6,040 nt of DNA from Pseudomonadota bacterium (GCA_021802595.1 JAJZRT010000184.1:1199-7238), one strand, 5' to 3'. Counted from the first letter of the stretch, positions 1 through 6,039 are shown. The notes: generated from the sequence alone by a model not told the origin. Program-made: numbers and translations.

Positions 1-1
1 C

Positions 2-814
2 CTGGTGGCGCTGTTCGCCGCACTAGCGCGCCGCTACATCCCGGAATCGCCGCGCTGGCTGATCGCCCACGGCGAGGTGCAGGCGGCCGCGGCGGTGGTG
101 GCCGACGTCGAGCATGCCCGCTTCGACGCTTCCTCCTCGACCGCGTCCGCAGCGCCCAAGTCTCGTCGGCCGCCCTACGCGAGCTTCTGGCGCCAGACGC
201 GCGAACTCGTGGCGCGCCATCCCGGTCGTCTGGCGCTGGGCGCGCTGCTCGATTTCTCCGAGGCCGCCGGCTACTACGGCCTGTTCGCCTTCCTGGCGCT
301 GTTCATCCTGCCTTCCATCCACATCGCGGACGGCTTCGTCCCGTGGTTCTTCCTGATCGGCAACGTCGGGGCGCTGGCCGGCGGCATCGTGGTGGCGCTG
401 CTGCTCGACCGCAGCGGCCGCAAGCTCACCGTGCCGGCGTTCTACCTCCTGGCGGCGCTCGGCGTGCTCGGCCTCGCCGCCGCCACCGCGAGCCACGACT
501 GGCGCTGGGTGCTCGCGGCCTTCACACTCGCCAATCTGTTCGCCACCGGCAGTTGGGTCTCGGCCTATCCGACCTTTTCGGAGATATTCCCCACCCACCT
601 GCGCTCGACCGGCATCGGCCTGTCGGTCGCCTTCGGCCGCATCGGCGCCTTCGCCGCACCGCTGGCACTCACCGCAGTGGCCGACGCCTACGGCATGATG
701 CCCGCGCTCTGGCTGCTGGCGAGCTTCTGGCTGCTCGGCGCGGCGGTGATGATTCCCTGGTATTTCTTCGGCATCGAGGGCAAGGGACTGTCGCTGGAGG
801 CGATGCACGCCTGA
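2..814 (+). CDS. MFS transporter, sugar-porter-like, C-terminal half (5' end outside window)
   Basis: This is an inner-membrane secondary transporter of the major facilitator superfamily; the substrate cannot be read from the sequence. The frame is already open at base 2, so the visible 270 or so residues are the second half of a protein that begins upstream. Counting from the GTG at base 5, PESPRWL (residues 13-19) is the family motif after the sixth membrane helix. A variable basic linker follows, then roughly six hydrophobic segments (TM7-TM12). DRSGRK (135-140) is the repeated MFS loop motif between TM8 and TM9, and SEIFPTHLRSTG (192-203) matches the sugar-porter motif after TM10. The end, GIEGKGLSLEA, resembles the terminal ETKG-SLEE motif of sugar porters. 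No frameshift is seen. The N-terminal six helices are not visible, and membership of a sialate- or organic-acid-type MFS subfamily remains possible. No good terminator follows the stop. Confidence 0.88.
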   Translation: MVALFAALARRYIPESPRWLIAHGEVQAAAAVVADVEHARFDASSSTASAAPKSRRPPYASFWRQTRELVARHPGRLALGALLDFSEAAGYYGLFAFLALFILPSIHIADGFVPWFFLIGNVGALAGGIVVALLLDRSGRKLTVPAFYLLAALGVLGLAAATASHDWRWVLAAFTLANLFATGSWVSAYPTFSEIFPTHLRSTGIGLSVAFGRIGAFAAPLALTAVADAYGMMPALWLLASFWLLGAAVMIPWYFFGIEGKGLSLEAMHA

Positions 815-1000
815 GGACTGCATGGGGCTGAGCGGGATTCCTGCGCTGAAGCGCTCGGCCCCGGCCGCGGCCGAATCGGCCAGCACCCAACGATTGCTGG
901 CCAGCTTCGGCAGACGCTTGAGCACCTTGCCCGTGAGCAAATCGATCAGCACCGATTGGTGACGGTTTTCGACGGTCGCGATCGCACTGGCATTCCAAGG
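815..1000 (-). pseudogene. Possible decayed coding fragment on the minus strand
   Basis: Read on the minus strand from about base 1000 down to 815, one frame is open with G or C at most third codon positions. It gives a protein-like stretch including SVLIDLLTGKVLKRLPKLAS and NRWVLADS, loosely reminiscent of a beta-propeller or WD-like repeat (a hydrophobic strand, then a D-x-x-TGK turn). It has no credible start or ribosome binding site. The frame continues without a stop antisense through the MFS gene, where it is only a shadow. The plus strand over the same bases is also open in the MFS frame, from the MFS stop to a TAG near 1015. It may be a gene remnant or chance openness in GC-rich DNA. 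Identity is unknown. Confidence 0.15.
878..902. repeat. Inverted repeat, 8-bp arms, 9-base loop
   Basis: GGCCAGCA at 878-885 pairs perfectly with TGCTGGCC at 895-902 around a 9-base loop. It lies about 65 bases after the stop of the MFS gene. There is no T-tract on either side, so it does not look like an intrinsic terminator. It could be a weak transcript-end structure or chance in GC-rich DNA. Confidence 0.3.
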
Positions 1001-1137
1001 CGCTCGCCGCCCTGGTAGCCTATACTCGGCAGGTGCAGAAAACCTATCGGCCGGGCGCCCAGGCGCCGGCCAACCCCTGTTCGGTCAAGCCCGCGAATCC
1101 CTGCGCGGCGAAGCCGGCCAACCCTTGCGCGAAATAA
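937..1137 (+). pseudogene. Orphan NPC-repeat C-terminal tail (remnant or tiny gene)
   Basis: An open frame of 66 codons runs to a TAA at 1135-1137. Its last 34 codons, from a possible GTG at 1033, begin VQKTYRPGAQAPANPC and carry three NPC motifs (bases 1072-1080, 1096-1104, 1120-1128) exactly 24 bases apart. The sequence ends KPANPCAK, almost the same as the end of the next gene (KPANPCAAK), and the DNA is similar too. No ATG, signal peptide or Shine-Dalgarno sequence precedes it; the GTG at 1033 is preceded only by CGGCAG. The residues just before the repeats (KALAALVAYTRQVQKTYRPG) could be the last helix of a c-type cytochrome, but no CxxCH remains. I read it as the 3' remnant of a paralogue or of a cytochrome with an NPC tail. 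A tiny expressed gene is less likely. It ends 40 bases before the next ATG. Confidence 0.5.
1072..1137 (+). repeat. 24-base tandem repeat coding for NPCAAKPA-like units
   Basis: Three copies of a 24-base unit encode NPC followed by a small residue, Lys, Pro and Ala. The same unit recurs twice at 1277-1318 and twice at 1388-1432 in the next gene, always in the same reading sense and at the same 24-base spacing within each pair. Copies differ mainly at synonymous third positions (AAC/AAT, CCC/CCT, TGC/TGT). That fits coding repeats under selection for the peptide, or duplication some time ago. The high identity makes this a likely recombination site. Confidence 0.7.
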
Positions 1138-1165
1138 CAATCCGCGCGCTATCATCCACCCGCAA

Positions 1166-1170
1166 AAGGA
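1166..1170 (+). promoter_or_regulatory. Ribosome binding site of the NPC protein gene
   Basis: AAGGA lies seven bases before the ATG at 1178 and supports that start. A TATCAT about 23 bases upstream of the ATG resembles a -10 box, but its best -35 candidate (TTGCGC, 19 bases away) is poor. No promoter is called. Confidence 0.6.
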
Positions 1171-1177
1171 AACCGTC

Positions 1178-1432
1178 ATGACCTCCACCCTGATCCGCAA
1201 GACCCTGTCCCTGGGCGCCGTCGCCCTGATCGCTTCGGCGCTGGCCATGCCCGCCTTCGCCGCCGATGCGATGAGCAATCCCTGCGCGACCAAGCCGGCC
1301 AATCCCTGCGCTCAGCCCGCCAAGCACCAGATGAAGAAGAAGGCGATGAAGAAGCACATGGCCGCCAAGAAGCAGCAAAAGGCCGCCAACCCCTGCGCAG
1401 CGAAGCCGGCCAATCCTTGCGCCGCCAAGTAA
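1178..1432 (+). CDS. Small exported Lys-rich protein with four NPC motifs
   Basis: This 84-residue protein is of unrecognised function. Residues 1-28 form a classical Sec signal peptide: basic R7-K8, a hydrophobic core, and an AFA cleavage site before A29-D30. The mature part of about 56 residues has two NPC pairs (34-36 and 42-44; 71-73 and 79-81), each pair joined by an A-x-K-P-A spacer. Between them lies a strongly basic, Met/Lys/His-rich centre (49-68, KHQMKKKAMKKHMAAKKQQK), probably helical when bound to a partner. The only cysteines are the four in NPC motifs, and none is in a CxxCH heme site. Four exported Cys with Met and His suggest metal binding, disulfides or contact with a redox partner; this is inference. 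The start is supported by AAGGA at 1166. Its stop is 7 bases before the multiheme cytochrome gene, so the two are almost certainly co-transcribed. A near-copy of its tail lies just upstream. Confidence 0.85.
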   Translation: MTSTLIRKTLSLGAVALIASALAMPAFAADAMSNPCATKPANPCAQPAKHQMKKKAMKKHMAAKKQQKAANPCAAKPANPCAAK

Positions 1433-1439
1433 GGCAGCG

Positions 1440-2702
1440 GTGAGCGTGGCGGTGAAGGGCTGGCCGTCGCTCGCGGCGATCGTCCTGCTGCTGTTCGCCC
1501 TGATGGGCGGCGATCCGAGCGCAGCGCTCGGATCGCCGCCCGCTTCATCCGATATCGCCGCCTTTCTGGCCCGCCATTGGCAGCGACCGCTGGCCGCCAA
1601 CGGCCCGGCACCCGGTAATTTCTCTGCCCTCGAAGCCTCGCTCTCGCCCGCCGCCTGCGGCGCCTGCCACCCGCGTCAGTTCGCGGACTGGCGCAGCGCC
1701 TTGCACAGCCACGCCATGAGCCCCGGTCTCCTGGGTCAATTGCAGGCCATGGGTCCGGGGGCCCGTGACCGGCACCAGGCCTGCCTGCAATGCCACGCGC
1801 CCCTGGCCGAACAGGAAGATCATCTGGTCGACTCGCTCACCGCCGGACGCATGCTGCCGCCGCTGGCCGATGGCGCATCTGCAGCCGACGGCCTCACCTG
1901 CGCCGGCTGTCACGTGCGCGGCAACCGCCGCTTCGGCCCGCCCCGGTCGGACGGCACGGTGCCCGCCGCCGACGCGCAACTGCCCCACGACGGCTGGCAG
2001 GCGACGCCCGCCTTCGAGGATTCCCGCTTCTGCGCCGCCTGCCACCAGTTCGCGCCCGGCGGTCCGGGCTTGAACGGCAAGCCCTTCGAGAACACCTACG
2101 AAGAGTGGCGGGAGAGCCGCTACGCCCGCGCGGGCGTGAGCTGCCAGTCCTGCCACATGCCGCAGCGGCGCCACTTGTGGCGCGGCATCCACGATCCGAA
2201 GATGGTGCGGTCCGGGCTCACGATCGATGCGGCGCTCGTTTCTGCCGCCGCCGGTCGCGTCGCCGCCGAATTGAGCGTGGCCAATACCGGCGTCGGCCAC
2301 GACTTCCCGACCTACGTCACGCCCAAGGTCGAAGTCGAGATCGCCCAGTTGGATCGGCACGGAGAAGTGATTCCGGCCACCGTCCTTCGCCGCCTGATCT
2401 CCCGGGACGTGAGCCTGGACCTCACGGTCGAGCGCGCCGACACCCGTTTGCGCCCCGGCGAACTGCGCCGCTACCGCTACGACCGGGCGAGGGACCGACG
2501 GGCCGCGGCCGTGCTGTTACGCATCCGCGTTTTTCCGGACGCCTTTTACGCCGAGTTCTACCGCGCCACCTTGAAAGATCCGTCATTCCGCACCGGTCGC
2601 GCGGCGATACGCGCGGCGCTCGAGCGGGCGCAAGCGTCTGCCTACCAACTCTACGACGCACGCCTGCCGCTGCCGGCCAGGCCGGCCCAGCCGGGCGCCT
2701 GA
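1440..2702 (+). CDS. Exported pentaheme c-type cytochrome with C-terminal beta-rich domain
   Basis: This is a periplasmic multiheme electron carrier of 420 residues with five CxxCH heme attachment sites: CGACH (73-77), CLQCH (115-119), CAGCH (154-158), CAACH (198-202) and CQSCH (235-239). The first (ACGACHPRQFADWRSALHSH) has the C-x-x-CH, W, S-x-H layout of the cytochrome c554/multiheme family. H89, H91, H112, H183, H245 and H251 are candidate distal ligands. A signal peptide covers K6 to about residue 30. After HLWRGIHDPK (245-254), residues 255-375 look like a beta-sandwich with the NTGVGHDFPT motif seen after heme domains in many multiheme cytochromes. The tail is Pro/Ala-rich. The start is GTG 1440 with AAGG at 1431-1434; GTG 1446 or 1452 are alternatives. 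No oxidoreductase gene is visible, so the redox partner and substrate are unknown. A 17-bp palindrome sits in codons 22-34. Confidence 0.88.
   Translation: MSVAVKGWPSLAAIVLLLFALMGGDPSAALGSPPASSDIAAFLARHWQRPLAANGPAPGNFSALEASLSPAACGACHPRQFADWRSALHSHAMSPGLLGQLQAMGPGARDRHQACLQCHAPLAEQEDHLVDSLTAGRMLPPLADGASAADGLTCAGCHVRGNRRFGPPRSDGTVPAADAQLPHDGWQATPAFEDSRFCAACHQFAPGGPGLNGKPFENTYEEWRESRYARAGVSCQSCHMPQRRHLWRGIHDPKMVRSGLTIDAALVSAAAGRVAAELSVANTGVGHDFPTYVTPKVEVEIAQLDRHGEVIPATVLRRLISRDVSLDLTVERADTRLRPGELRRYRYDRARDRRAAAVLLRIRVFPDAFYAEFYRATLKDPSFRTGRAAIRAALERAQASAYQLYDARLPLPARPAQPGA
1505..1541. repeat. Perfect 17-bp inverted repeat with 3-base loop inside the cytochrome gene
   Basis: GGGCGGCGATCCGAGCG at 1505-1521 is the exact reverse complement of 1525-1541, with loop CAG. 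It encodes roughly GGDPSAALGSPP, directly after the hydrophobic core of the signal peptide. No T-tract follows, so it is not a normal intrinsic terminator. As RNA it would form a very stable hairpin some 65 bases into the message. It could slow translation or stabilise an mRNA end. It could also be a small palindromic element inserted in frame. Confidence 0.85.
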
Positions 2703-2821
2703 GCCGTGGTAATCCCCCCAATTTGCCTCTACGCCGAGAGGGAGACCGAAGGGAGCTTGATGGTACGAACGGCGCACGACCCGCCGTTTGCGGACCTGCC
2801 TCCCGCAGGTAATGGGTTACC
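2703..2821. other. Short convergent intergenic region without a clear terminator
   Basis: Only about 119 bases separate the end of the cytochrome gene (plus) from the end of the small exported gene (minus). The region holds weak dyads only. CCTCT/AGAGG lies at 2726-2741. ACCTGC/GCAGGT (2794-2799 with 2805-2810) and AGGTAA/TTACCT (2807-2812 with 2817-2822) share bases and so exclude each other. No hairpin is followed by a T-run at the right distance. I see no credible gene here. Confidence 0.4.
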
Positions 2822-3118
2822 TCAGGCGCCGCAGACATTGCTCCTCTTTCGATCGGAAACTTTTTTCCCCTTGCTGGTTGTACCCGAAGAAGCTTCCTTG
2901 GCTTGGTTTACGCAGTGCTCATTTTCCGCCGAAGTCGTCGTATCGTGGTGAGCATAGACTCGCCGCGCCGAACTGACTTCATGTTGGACGGTGGCATGGC
3001 GATTGCGAGTGGGATCGTGGGCGAACGCCACTGCGGATGCCGTCGGAGCCCCAATAAATACCGAGAGTGTGATGACCCCGAAAATAATGACGCGATTTTT
3101 TACCGAAAGTTGATGCAT
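2822..3118 (-). CDS. Small exported hypothetical protein downstream of PilY1
   Basis: This 98-residue protein is of unrecognised family. The ATG at 3118 was chosen because GGAGG (plus-strand CCTCC, 3124-3128) lies five bases before it and a signal peptide follows at once: K7, R9, hydrophobic VIIFGVITLSVFIG, cleavage near TASA (26-29) or AFA (31-33). A longer in-frame start at 3181 would overlap the PilY1 stop and bury the signal peptide, so it is unlikely. The mature part is hydrophilic, with six His (34, 41, 46, 57, 58, 68), two Cys (69 and 96) and a basic stretch (83-92). No GFTLIE-type prepilin motif is present, so it is not the minor pilin often found after pilY1. It is probably co-transcribed with PilY1, 59 bases away. 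The DNA is less GC-rich than its neighbours. A real gene is likely from the start region; any role in pilus function is inferred only from position. Confidence 0.62.
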   Translation of the reverse strand: MHQLSVKNRVIIFGVITLSVFIGAPTASAVAFAHDPTRNRHATVQHEVSSARRVYAHHDTTTSAENEHCVNQAKEASSGTTSKGKKVSDRKRSNVCGA

Positions 3119-3123
3119 AGCGG

Positions 3124-3128
3124 CCTCC
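3124..3128 (-). promoter_or_regulatory. Strong Shine-Dalgarno of the small exported gene
   Basis: On the minus strand GGAGG stands five bases before the ATG at 3118. It decides the start in favour of the 98-residue product over the longer open frame that begins at 3181. Confidence 0.7.
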
Positions 3129-3152
3129 AGTGAAACAGCAATAACACCGGCG

Positions 3153-3173
3153 AGCCCGTTCCATGAACGGGCT
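3153..3173 (-). terminator. Hairpin just after the PilY1 stop (weak terminator or processing site)
   Basis: AGCCCGTTC and GAACGGGCT form a perfect 9-bp stem with a 3-base loop, starting four bases past the PilY1 stop codon on the minus strand. What follows in that direction (CGCCGGTGTTATTGCTG) is not a T-run, so termination would be inefficient at best. It may set the level of the downstream small gene by partial termination, or protect the 3' end of the long message. Confidence 0.45.
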
Positions 3174-3177
3174 GCGC

Positions 3178-6039
3178 TCATTGGGTGATCACCTCGCGGT
3201 ACCCAACCCGCCGCTCGCTGCCGGCACTGGGCGTCACAGGCACTACAGTCGAAGTGGTGGTGGCGTTTGAGTTGCGTACTTCCGAGACTACCTGGCCGGA
3301 GGGAAGTTGAATGAGCAGAGGGCGGCTAGCAAGCGTGTTACCGAGCGACAACACACTGGCTGCATTGGAACTGGGGACCACCCCACCAGTTGCGAAGTTA
3401 ACGAAGTATTCGAAACTACTGCCACCAGGATCGCAAGATGCAGAATTGGGCAGGTTGGTGGTGAACGTCAAGGTACTCAATGCAAGACTCGGATCAGTGT
3501 TGACGCGCTCACCGGTACCGGGCAAGTCGATATACCAGCCTGACTTGCTGGGGTAGGTGACCGGATTGGAACTAAGCGATGTTGTACCGCCCGAAGTTGT
3601 CACCGTCTGCTGCACCAGGCTCACGCGTAACGGGCTGATGAGGGGTGTGGTTGAGAGGTTGTCCAGCAGCCCATACATGGTCTGTGTCTGGCTAGCGTTC
3701 GCGTTGGAGCCGCCCAAGCCCGGGATGTCGCTTTGGCCCAGGTACTGGCCAGTCCCCACGTAGACCATGTGATAACCATTGTTCAAGCCCAGTTCCGGCA
3801 CGGTGGTGACGGGCTGTGGCGTACCGCTGGCATCGACCAGCGTCGCGAGCCTGGCCACGTTCCAGCTACTCACGGAAGTTCCCGACAGATCGAAGCGCCA
3901 GACATTGCCATCCAGGTCGCCGCCATAAACGTAGGAGATGGTGTCGTCGGTGGCACCGTTGGGTGTGAACGCGCTAATCTGGGCGAGCCCGCTCGGCGAA
4001 GCGCTCGTGCCAACTCCAGTCGAAAGATCGGCGATCAAGGCGCCCGTCGTAGGATTGAGAACAAACAGATGTCCCTGGCCATCCCCGCCCGAGTCGGTGC
4101 CATTGTTGTAACCCGAGGTGACCAGGACCACCCAACCGGCGGCGGGAGTCTTCGCAATGATCGGTTTGCCGAAGCTGTAACCGATGTTCGCGACAGTCGC
4201 CGCCGCGGTAGTGGCATTCGGGAATTCCCAAAGCGCCTTGGCGGCTACGTCGGCGTCATTGGCTGCGGATGGATTCGTGATATTCAGCGCATAATACCCA
4301 CGCCCGCCCTTGCTCAGGCCTCCGACAAAGATCGTTTGCCAGTTGGGACTGCCAGAGCCGCCATAGGTGTTGTTGAAATCAACGTCCCCCGCAACCGGCG
4401 TCGCATCAATGTAGTATAAATGGGTGAATCCTGATTTCATTGACAGGTTGACCAGCGTGCTGGTGTTCGGGTATGCGCTCAGGCGTGAGTTGAACAGCAG
4501 CCCGGGCACGTAGGCCCATGCCTCCGCTCCCGTGCCCGCAACAAACGCGTGCAGCATGCCATCATTCGCTCCCTGATAGACCATGGCGGGGCGAGCGCTG
4601 TTGGCCGAAACGAACGCCTGGTAGCCCGGATCAGAGTAACTTTGGTTGGGTGCCAGCACGACCGTAGGTTCGGCGTCGATGATGTCGCCGAGCACGTGCG
4701 CCCGGCTACGATAAAGCGTGTTTTCGTTGGTCGGATCGCCGCGCAGGTAACTGAGCATCGTTGCACCATCCGAAGGTCCCGGTGGGCTCTGGGGACTGTT
4801 GAGTAATGCCTGCATCGCCGGGCTGAGGCTCGTCCAGTTGAAGCCGACGCCGGTCGTGCCGTTATAAGTACCGATAGCGCGACTTGTCGGGCTATAGGAG
4901 CCTGAGGCATGGCCGGAAAGGGTATCGAGCTGGGCCTGCGCCGAAGGCTGCCACAGCGGTTGCGAGGTCTCAATCGCGCCGGTAGAGAGATTGATCGGAT
5001 AGGACTGCAGGTCACCAACCCAGGCGCCGGACTCGTAGTCCGAGGCATAGGACATGTTGTTGCCCTGGACCACATTGGCATTATTTACGGCTACCGCAGC
5101 TGATGCTCCAATACGTGCCAAGATATTGTCCACGATCTGCTGCAGGCCACCAGCCACGTTAGATGAATTGATGAACAATCCGCGGCCATCAACCGCTGTG
5201 TGCCAAAGATCGTCAACCGTACTCTGGCACACGAAGCAGGGTTGCGGCCAGTTTGGTTTCGTGCCGTAGCCGCCCGGCGGTACGGCATAGGGGGGGCCAT
5301 AGGGCGGGTAAAGATTCGCTGTTTGCGGATTGGCAAGTGGGCTCGGTGGCGGGTTTTGGCTGCTCAGCAAGGGAATTGCGCCTGGTGCGAGCACGAACGT
5401 CGACAGGTGCAGGTTTGAATTGGTCTCATAGGTTTGCGGCGGGATCGGAACCTGACCGCTCGGCAGGTCAGTGCGAAGACGCTGATCGTAATAGTACGCG
5501 GCGAAATCCGCGAGCGTCGTGGCCCAACCGTCTGAGTATGGGGCGCTGCCCCAAGTCGTGGGAAACGCCTGTCCAGTGAGCGGATTAAGCTGACTACCGT
5601 TCTCCCATAGGAGGGATGAGGCGGTGCCGTCGTAGTTGCCGGGGGAGATGCCAGGCGCGGTCGCGCCTGTGAAGCCATTGGTATACGGCCCGTTGAGGTA
5701 ATCGGTTCCTCCAAATCCAGCATCGGTGTCGATTCCGGGATCGTTCAAGTAGCCGGGAGTGACCAAAATCTCGTCATTTTGCTGGCAGGCGTATTGGATC
5801 GGCGCCGGCGGATTGCTAGAGCCCGCCGGCCTGTTGAAGTAGTTCCACACGTTGGCGATGCGCTCGTGAAATGGCTGGTCCCAGAGGTTTTCATTGGGAA
5901 CGATCGAGTACATCCCGGAGTACATCGAATTCAGGTTTGCCGGCACCGACATATCTGCCACCGGCACCACCGGACTGTTATGTTCGAGATCGGTCATGCC
6001 CACACGCGCGTTGCCCATGACGGCCAAACCGTTTCCCAC
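3178..6039 (-). CDS. pilY1: PilY1-like type IV pilus tip/biogenesis protein, C-terminal 953 residues (5' end outside window)
   Basis: PilY1/PilC proteins sit at the type IV pilus tip and act in pilus assembly, adhesion, twitching and surface sensing. The frame runs off the window; the GTG at 6039 is probably internal. Numbering from it, IANVWNYFNR and IQYACQQNDEILVTPGYLND (61-100) match the PilY1 pattern YF...PIQY-CQ-NF-IL-T-GY. LADFAAYYYDQRLR (176-189), LHLSTFVLAPG (210-220) and VDDLWHTAVDGRGLF (275-289) complete the von Willebrand-like N-terminal part. The C-terminal propeller (PilC domain) shows RSRAHVLGDIIDAEPTVV (444-461), YQGANDGMLHAF (488-499), FVGGLSKGGRGYYALNIT (571-588) and YVYGGDLDGNVWRFDL (703-718). 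The end, RRVGYREVI (943-951), fits the usual terminus. Oddities are a Pro-rich insert with CFVC (229-271) and a calcium loop with few of the expected acidic residues. No stop or frameshift is seen. Family confidence is high; host function is inferred. Confidence 0.92.
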   Translation of the reverse strand: MGNGLAVMGNARVGMTDLEHNSPVVPVADMSVPANLNSMYSGMYSIVPNENLWDQPFHERIANVWNYFNRPAGSSNPPAPIQYACQQNDEILVTPGYLNDPGIDTDAGFGGTDYLNGPYTNGFTGATAPGISPGNYDGTASSLLWENGSQLNPLTGQAFPTTWGSAPYSDGWATTLADFAAYYYDQRLRTDLPSGQVPIPPQTYETNSNLHLSTFVLAPGAIPLLSSQNPPPSPLANPQTANLYPPYGPPYAVPPGGYGTKPNWPQPCFVCQSTVDDLWHTAVDGRGLFINSSNVAGGLQQIVDNILARIGASAAVAVNNANVVQGNNMSYASDYESGAWVGDLQSYPINLSTGAIETSQPLWQPSAQAQLDTLSGHASGSYSPTSRAIGTYNGTTGVGFNWTSLSPAMQALLNSPQSPPGPSDGATMLSYLRGDPTNENTLYRSRAHVLGDIIDAEPTVVLAPNQSYSDPGYQAFVSANSARPAMVYQGANDGMLHAFVAGTGAEAWAYVPGLLFNSRLSAYPNTSTLVNLSMKSGFTHLYYIDATPVAGDVDFNNTYGGSGSPNWQTIFVGGLSKGGRGYYALNITNPSAANDADVAAKALWEFPNATTAAATVANIGYSFGKPIIAKTPAAGWVVLVTSGYNNGTDSGGDGQGHLFVLNPTTGALIADLSTGVGTSASPSGLAQISAFTPNGATDDTISYVYGGDLDGNVWRFDLSGTSVSSWNVARLATLVDASGTPQPVTTVPELGLNNGYHMVYVGTGQYLGQSDIPGLGGSNANASQTQTMYGLLDNLSTTPLISPLRVSLVQQTVTTSGGTTSLSSNPVTYPSKSGWYIDLPGTGERVNTDPSLALSTLTFTTNLPNSASCDPGGSSFEYFVNFATGGVVPSSNAASVLSLGNTLASRPLLIQLPSGQVVSEVRNSNATTTSTVVPVTPSAGSERRVGYREVITQ

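Noticed and set aside
23..814. Long minus-strand open frame antisense to the MFS gene
   Set aside because: It is rich in Arg, Gly, Glu and Gln without domain motifs, as expected of an antisense shadow in GC-rich DNA. The plus-strand frame has clear MFS motifs.
1021..1026. TATACT as a -10 promoter element
   Set aside because: There is no acceptable -35 sequence 16-18 bases upstream and no TG extension. It falls within the open frame of the orphan NPC tail.
1072..1432. CRISPR-like array
   Set aside because: The repeats are 24-base coding units without unique spacers of even length. They are explained by the NPC peptide repeats.
1545..2360. Minus-strand open frame of 271 codons
   Set aside because: It is antisense to the cytochrome gene, whose five heme motifs fix the true frame. 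It has no ribosome binding site and no recognisable motif.
1790..2812. Plus-strand frame of 340 codons overlapping the cytochrome gene
   Set aside because: It is Arg/Pro-rich in the shifted frame, typical of out-of-frame reading of GC-rich genes. No domain is seen.
2851..2870. T-run as an intrinsic terminator of the cytochrome gene
   Set aside because: The run at 2861-2866 is not preceded by a GC-rich hairpin and lies inside the minus-strand small gene.
2706..2951. Possible plus-strand small gene after the cytochrome
   Set aside because: There is no good Shine-Dalgarno or signal peptide, and it overlaps the better-supported minus-strand gene.
3733..4419. Plus-strand frame of 228 codons
   Set aside because: It is antisense to the conserved propeller domain of PilY1. 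The protein has no domain-like pattern.
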